Shown here: positions 20,260 through 26,000 of the stretch, piece after piece
Layout: every line of letters starts with the position of its first letter
Numbering within the stretch: the first letter of the stretch is position 1
NCBI GenBank assembly: GCA_028456385.1
Contig: JALNQF010000497.1
Location: 1 to 26,000, forward strand
Source: Ophiosphaerella korrae
Lineage: Eukaryota; Ascomycota; Dothideomycetes; Pleosporales; Phaeosphaeriaceae
DNA length: 26,000 nucleotides
Direction of reading: 5' to 3'
Made by a program: the position numbers and the translations under genes
Notes under the pieces: generated by a model
Database searches by the model: none
Seen by the model: only the letters and a program-made list of their open reading frames with translations
What the model was told of the DNA's origin: nothing

Positions 20260-20801
20260 TATAGTAATAACAAGGGAAATCGAGATAGAACTAATTAGTC
20301 TACGCTTAACTACACACAAGGTATAGGAAGAGTAGGGTAATAACTTATAAGATAACGAGCTTAATTAGGAAACTAACTATAATTAGGACACGTAATAAAT
20401 TCGTAAATTCGCAATCTTAGTAAATACAAAGTTGTAAAGCTATTATATAATAAATTTGTAAATTCGCGATCTTAGTAAATATAAAGTAGTAAAGCCGCTA
20501 AGACTATAGTACTATATAGTTAGTAGAAATGCGTATTATTAAGATAGTATTAGTAATTTAATCCTCTAACTATAGAACGCTAATATAGGATAGTTGTAAA
20601 ATATCTTCTATTATTATTAGTTATTATAGATTACTATACAAGCTTTTGTTATTACCTCGCAATCTACTAACTCTTCTAAGATAGGTAACCTATTACACCT
20701 TACTAATTTAGATATTGTGAGAAGTAAAGCGTAAGTAGTATATAGTCTAGCTAACACGATAGTAGAAAGCTTAATAAAATTAACTAAGGCACCTAGGAGT
20801 A
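20260..20801 (+). repeat. Gypsy E copy 2, 5' LTR
   Basis: This 542-bp block lies between the interrupted RT of copy 1 and the gag of copy 2, and is repeated in inverse at 16684-17245. It begins TATAGTAATAACAAG and ends GGAGTA, compatible with TG..CA ends after RIP. Copy 1 homology to copy 2 stops exactly at its start. It holds two units of a roughly 50-bp repeat (about 20395-20500). The expected 5-bp target duplication on the left is 20255-20259 (tatat); its partner lies beyond the window. Confidence 0.8.
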
Positions 20802-20818
20802 GCTATAAATTAGATAGT
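20802..20818 (+). promoter_or_regulatory. Putative primer binding site, gypsy E copy 2
   Basis: Seventeen bases (gctataaattagatagt) separate the LTR end from the first plausible start codon (ATA from ATG at 20819). A primer binding site is expected here. The starting TGG is not clear, and a boundary shift of two bases (tagctataaattag, from TGGCTAC...) would give one. The tRNA is not identifiable. Confidence 0.35.
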
Positions 20819-21950
20819 ATAGTATAGGAGACAATTAAAGATTGTATTAACAACCTAATCTTAGAAAAAAAAGATATAAAGATAGTAATTAACACTTTAG
20901 AAACGTAAAATAAAGAACTACAAGACTACGTAAAATAAAATAAAGTATAAATTAAAGCTATTATTAAAGGTTAGAATTAGATAGAACTAATTACCTAGCG
21001 ACTAGAAATAAGTATAACAAAGAAACTGCCTAAGATACTTGTCCTAAAGAAGTTTAATAGAATAAGAGAAAAACTAAGGCCCTTTATAGTATTAGCACAA
21101 CTCTAGATAGATATATAATTACTATACTTCGATATAGAAGAAAAAAAGGTAATATATATTAGAATATACCTTAAAGAAAACGCAATAAGATAGTTTAAAC
21201 CCTACTAGACAGATTATATAATATACGCCCTAATAACCTAGAAGAATAAAACTAAAGCTATTTTTAGAAGTTATAAATACTTTACTAGACGAATAAGAGT
21301 AGTATTTAGAGATATAGACGTTACCTAATAGGCTAAAGAAAAGCTAGAAAAGCTTATATAGAACTAGAGTGTTCTAGAATATATATCGTACTTTAAATAA
21401 CTATTACAAAATATAGAATAGAACAAGTTAGCCCTAATATTACAATTTAAATAAAGACTAAACTTAAAAATTTAATACAAAATAATTTATATAGAGAAAC
21501 TACGAACACTAGAAGCTCTAAAGTAATAGGTAATATAAATTAATAACAATCTTTAAGAATAGAAAAAGAATAAATAGAGAGGTTATAACTAAAACTATAA
21601 TAGAGGAGACTTTATAATCCTTAATACAAATAAGGATAAAAAGAAAAAGAAGAATAAAGACTTTATATACTTTAATTATAGTAAACTAGGCTACTATATA
21701 AAAAACTACTAATTAAAATTAAAAAAGGATATAGTATATTATAAATATAGAAAATTAGGACACTTCGCAAAAGACTATAGAAGTAAAGACCCTAAGAAAG
21801 ATAAAGAAACTTAGTTAAAAACTACTAAAAACAAGAAGAAAGTACTAAAAGTATAGGCTAAACCTTAGGAAAAAGTAGCTAGGAGTAAAGAGGTATAATA
21901 TACAATACTCTATTAGACCTTTTGTTATAATAATAACTACTATATATATC
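20819..21950 (+). pseudogene. Gypsy E copy 2 gag
   Basis: Capsid and nucleocapsid of a Ty3/gypsy element. From 20819 (ATA, probably former ATG) the frame reads a coiled-coil-like N-terminus (ETIKDCINNLILEKKDIK, then LETQNKELQDYVK). It continues to the gag core KFNRIREKLRPF and RIYLKENAIRWFKPYWTDY near 21161. Two adjacent CCHC knuckles follow: FNYSKLGYYIKNY (about 21671-21712) and YYKYRKLGHFAKDY (21737-21779), where Y stands for former Cys (TGT to TAT). The frame is continuous with pol downstream. Stops from CAA/CAG/TGG are frequent. Nothing here is expressible as protein. Confidence 0.88.
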
Positions 21951-24900
21951 TTTCTAGTAAGTAGAGAATAGCGTAGTTCTTATAGAAATAGAGATATAAA
22001 GTAGCTACAATAAAGGAGAATAGAATAAAAGTATAGCTAGAAGAGATAGTATACGTAATAGACCTACTAGTAGAAGATCTAGAAAGAGAAGAGCCCTTAG
22101 TACTATTAATCTAGGCTAAAGGACTAGCACTAGATAAAGAGACTACTATAGTTACTTCTAAAGAACTAAAGGAAGATAAGAGATAAGTTAACGTAAGAGA
22201 TATAGAGTATACCTAGCTAAATATATATAGCTATAATAGCTATACAACAATAGATACGTTAAAACAAAATAAGAACTAGAAGTTTATTTAGAAATACTTA
22301 CTAGTTATAAGTATAGAGGAAGCGTACAAAGACTAAAAAGAATATAATCCTAGAATAATAAAGTTTACAATATTCTAATAATAGATAGAGTAATATATAG
22401 TTATAGTAAGTAGAATACCTATATAGAGAGAATAGTAGTATCTTATAAGAAAAACGTAATAGATTAATAAAGCCTATACACTATAAGTACTAGTAATATA
22501 CTATATCCTAGTAACTAAAAGACCTAGTATAGATAGATACTAAGAAGGGGATAACAAGAGAATAGATCTAGAATATCTAGTATATATAGAAATTATATAG
22601 GTATTATATCTAAATATATATTACTACCTATATAGTAAAGAAAAGGTATAAAATTACGTATAGCTAAAAAGAGGATAAGACTATATAAGGGTAATCCTAA
22701 AGAAAGATATTAAAGGATAAGAGATAATTTAGATTTCTAACAAAGAATACATATTAATTAGACCTAGACCTAAGCTATTTAAGGAATACGTTAAAGGAAT
22801 ATAGCTATAGTATAAGTATATATTTAATAAATGTCTAAAACACAAGAATTACAAACGCAAGATAAGATAATAGCCCTAGAAGAATAGATAGTTTAAAGAA
22901 AGACCTAAACAAGAAAAGCTATAAGGTATAATAGGCCTATACGTTACAAAAATAGGTATATACTAAAGGAAAAAAGTATAAATTATAATTGATAGTAGAG
23001 CTATAAAGAACTTTATATCTAAAAAGTTTATAGAAAACTAAGGAATAGATTATATAATAAAAAGGTATCTTTAATAATTAAGTACGATTAAAGGAAAACT
23101 ATTCTAAGAACCTATTAGGTTTAAAATAATACCTTTAATACTAAGGTTAGAAGGACTAGAAATTAAGAATATAGTTATAGATATAACAACAATTAATAAT
23201 AAATAAGATGTAATACTAGGAATACTATAGTTATAATTAACTAACCTAAGAATTAATTAGAGAATAGGAAAAATTAGATACTCTAAGAAAGATATATTAA
23301 AAGCTAACATAATAACAAATAAAGGATAGTTCCTAGAAGAATATAAGAAGTAGGAAAAACAACTTACTAAACTAGACAATTACCTTCTAGAATACTAACT
23401 ATAGGATCTAGTAATAGAACTAGAAGAAGGAAAGAATATATAATAGAGCCTAGTATACTATAAAATAGAAGAAGAATCTAAGATTAAGCAAATATTTATA
23501 TAGAACGCAATTAAGAAAGGATAAATATAAGGATCTAAATCCTTAGTAGTATATAGACTTATATTTGTAGACAAGAAAGGAACTAATAAGAAATAACCCT
23601 ACGTAGACTTTAGAAAGATAAACGCAATTATAAGTAAAAACTAATTCCCCTTACTATAAATAGATAGAATATAAGATAGATTATAGAAGGTACAAATCTT
23701 TATAAAACTAGATATCTAAAACGCCTACTATTAGATTAGAATTAAAAAAGGAGACAAATAGAAAATAGTATTTAGGATATAATATAGACTATATAAATAC
23801 CTAGTTATACTATTTAGACTTATAAACGTACTAGTAGTGTTTTAAGAAAGAATTAATATAGTACTAAGAGAATACTTAGATATATTTATATTTATATACT
23901 TAGATAATATCCTTATATTCTTAGAAATAGAGGAAGAATATATACAATACGTATATAAAGTACTAGAAAAACTAGTAGAAAGTAAATTATTTCTTAAAAT
24001 AAGAAAGTGCGAATTCTATACAAAAGAAATAGATTTCCTTAGATTTATTATAGAACTAGGAAAAATTAGAATTAACCTAAACAAGATTAAAACAATCTAA
24101 GAATAGCTAATACCTAAGAACCTACAAGAGGTACAATAATTCTATAGACTAGTAAACTTTTATAGAAAGTTAATAGTTAATTAGTTAGACCTAATAGAAC
24201 TACTAACAAACCTTATAAAGAAAGATACACTATTTAAGTAGACTAAGGAATATAAAAAAGTATTTAACTAAATTAAATAAAGATTTATAGAAAACCTAGT
24301 TATATAAATATATAACCTAGACCTACTAGTAATAGTAAAAATAGACGCGTCTAATTTAGTTTATAGGATAGCGCTAATATAAGAGGACTAAGATATAAAG
24401 TAAGAATACTTAGTTAAGTACTTCTCTAAGAAAATAAAGCTAGTAGAACTTAACTACCTAATTTACAATAAGGAGATACTAGCTATCTATAAAGTATTTA
24501 AGTAGTAGAGAATATATTTATAAGGAGTAAAATATTAAACAAAGGTCTATATAGACTATAGAAATCTTATAGGATTTATATTAAATAAAGACCTATTATA
24601 ACGCTATATAAGAAAGTAGAAGTTTCTATTAATATTTAATATAGAAATAATATATACTAAAGGCAAAGATAACTAGTTTATAGACACTCTAAGTAGAAGA
24701 CTAGACCTATAAGAAGAAGTAAACGCTACTAGTATAGTTCTAGTTAAGAACAAAGAAGAACACTTAGTCCTAAATATACCTAAGATAGCTATAATACTTA
24801 AAAGAAAGAGTAACGCGCTAGATAAATAGATTTAGGAAGAAATAAAAAAAGTCTCTAAAAAGATAATAAAGCTTAAGATTTAAGAAGGAATTATAAAAGC

Positions 24901-25640
24901 CTATAGAAGAATATATATTCTAAAGAAGATATAGAGAGAATTTATATAACAATTCTACAAATTACTAGTATATAGATACTAAGGTATTAACAAGATATTA
25001 GATAGACTACTAAGAGATTACTATATCCTAAAAGTAAGATAAATAGTAATAGAAGTACTACGAGACTATATAGAATATTATAGAAACAAGTATAATAGAT
25101 ATATACTATATAAGATACTATAACTAGTAGAAACACTAGAAAGACTATAGAGAGTGATTACAATAGACTTTATTACAAAACTACTAAAGTCTAAGGACTT
25201 AATATTAGGAGTTAAGTATAATAGAATCTTAATAATAGTAGATAAACTTATAAAGTATTTATACTTTAGACTATATAAAGAAAAAAGTAGGATAGAGGTT
25301 ATTATACACTAGGTTCTAGGAACTATAATTAGCTAATATAGTATTTTAGATAAAATTATTATAGATAAAGATATACGCTTTATATTAAAACTATAGAGAA
25401 CAATATTAGTATAATTAAGAATCTAGTATACAATATTAATAGTATATTACCTATAAATAGATAGATAATTAGAACGTATAAACTAGATAGTAGAATAATA
25501 CTTAAGATACTACCTTAATTATAACTAGAATAATTAGGTATAACTACTACCTATAGTATAGTTAGTATACAATAGCGCAAAGAATATAGTAATAAGAGTA
25601 TTACTCTTCTTTATAAACTATAGATTTAACCCTAACGTGT
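21951..25640 (+). pseudogene. Gypsy E copy 2 pol: protease, RT, RNase H, integrase
   Basis: Same phase as gag throughout. An acidic linker precedes the protease motif DSRAIKNFISKKF at 22991 (D-S-G-A with Gly changed to Arg). RT follows, with YLDNILIF at 23897-23920, so the second catalytic Asp is Asn where copy 1 has Asp. RNase H: IDASNLVYRIAL near 24341, then KYFSKKIKLVELNYLIYNKE near 24420. The integrase zinc-binding region begins YRYQGINKILDRLL near 24970. The core has DFITKLLKSKDL near 25168 and IIIDKDIRF near 25360. The C-terminal part reads LPIVQLVYNSAKN, then NYRFNPNV, ending at 25640, where a copia LTR interrupts it. No chromodomain is visible because the end is cut off. Confidence 0.9.
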
Positions 25641-26000
25641 TATTAGATTTAAAAGAGGTTATAGCAATTTAATAAAAAGGCTTTTTCGTAATAGCTATAT
25701 AAGGGCCTTGTTAGAGAGGGATACTAAGGCTTTTAGAAAAGCCCTTTTTTAGTTAGTTACCTATAACTTAAAAGTAATAAGTATAAACTAAGTAGATTTA
25801 TTATTCTCTCTATCTCTAGCCCTACGCTCTATTTATATATCTACGATACAGCAGTCTTAGCTAGGTCTCTTGAGATAGCAGCGAGCTAGATCCTTAATAC
25901 TCCTTCTATTAAGGTACTAGTTTCTTTATTATATTAGTTATACTAACGTAGTCTATCTCTTTGTATATAAGATTCTTTATTTAATTCCTTTGTTTGTAAA
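25641..26000 (-). repeat. Copia LTR interrupting gypsy E integrase
   Basis: From TATTAGATTTAAAAG it follows 16212 onward for 360 bp to the window edge, so it is the same minus-orientation copia LTR. It is either a solo LTR or the 3' LTR of a copia extending right of the window. It interrupts the gypsy E integrase frame after NPNV. Bases 25636-25640 (cgtgt) are the expected left target duplication. Some CpA/TpG remain (for example 'tacagcagtc' and 'gatagcagcgagc' near 25850-25890), so it is slightly less mutated than the LTR at 16212-16683. Confidence 0.85.

Noticed and set aside
16684..20801. A Mutator-like or Pack-type DNA transposon with 550-bp terminal inverted repeats carrying a captured gypsy fragment
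   Set aside because: No convincing target duplication exists at the outer ends. The right arm sits exactly where a 5' LTR of gypsy E copy 2 is expected, directly before its gag, and has TG..CA-like ends. Two LTRs in opposite orientation explain it more simply.
1..26000. Mitochondrial or plastid DNA because of the very low GC
   Set aside because: No rRNA, tRNA or respiratory genes are visible. The bias is specific to CpA/TpG loss, and every legible protein is from an LTR retrotransposon.
1..26000. Use of an alternative genetic code reading TAA/TAG as Gln
   Set aside because: TAG also stands at Trp positions, and Cys codons appear as TAT and Asp as AAT. This fits C-to-T and G-to-A mutation rather than codon reassignment.

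Overview
The window is a heavily degraded, AT-rich, gene-free block of nested LTR retrotransposons, most likely from a filamentous ascomycete (Pezizomycotina). The main evidence is composition. CpA and TpG are nearly absent over long stretches and TpA is in great excess, while CpT, CpC and many CpG survive. This is the signature of repeat-induced point mutation (RIP), which turns CpA into TpA on both strands. Translated directly, every reading frame is full of TAA/TAG. If those codons are read as former CAA/CAG/TGG, long retroelement proteins become legible. No intact gene, host gene, tRNA or rRNA was found. The species cannot be named from the sequence.

Layout. (1) Positions 1-79 are the end of an LTR of gypsy family G. 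It sits in a copia gag fragment (80-1756) that also carries a 254-bp solo LTR (347-600) with a perfect target duplication. (2) Positions 1757-2306 are a complete copia LTR in the + orientation, visibly less mutated than its surroundings. It abuts the truncated 3' LTR (2307-2427) of a copia element on the minus strand. (3) That copia (5' LTR 16212-16683; gag, integrase, RT, RNase H) runs from 16683 down to 2307. (4) It is split in the reverse transcriptase by a complete 8.8-kb Ty3/gypsy chromovirus (family G, 3482-12250, minus strand) with two LTRs, a 5-bp target duplication (ATAAT), a polypurine tract, pol, a C-terminal chromodomain and an unusually long gag-side reading frame. (5) From 16684 to 25640 lie plus-strand copies of a second gypsy family (E). 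An inverted LTR (16684-17245) is followed by a truncated gag-pol copy (17246-20259). That copy is interrupted in its RT by a second copy, which has its own 5' LTR (20260-20801) and a gag-PR-RT-RH-IN frame to 25640. (6) A copia LTR (25641-26000, running off the window) interrupts the integrase of that second copy.

Order of events inferred from the nesting: gypsy E copy 1, then gypsy E copy 2 inside it, then copia into copy 2. Independently, copia came first and gypsy G inserted into it, twice (3482 and the window's left edge). RIP acted on all of them, but the LTR at 1757-2306 and the solo LTR at 347-600 keep more CpA/TpG and are probably younger or less exposed.

I found no sign of a new functional system. 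The most unusual items are the roughly 900-codon extension upstream of the gypsy G gag core, the frame integrity of the two gypsy E copies despite saturating point mutation, the inverted LTR pairs, and loss of the same catalytic Asp in three of the four reverse transcriptases.
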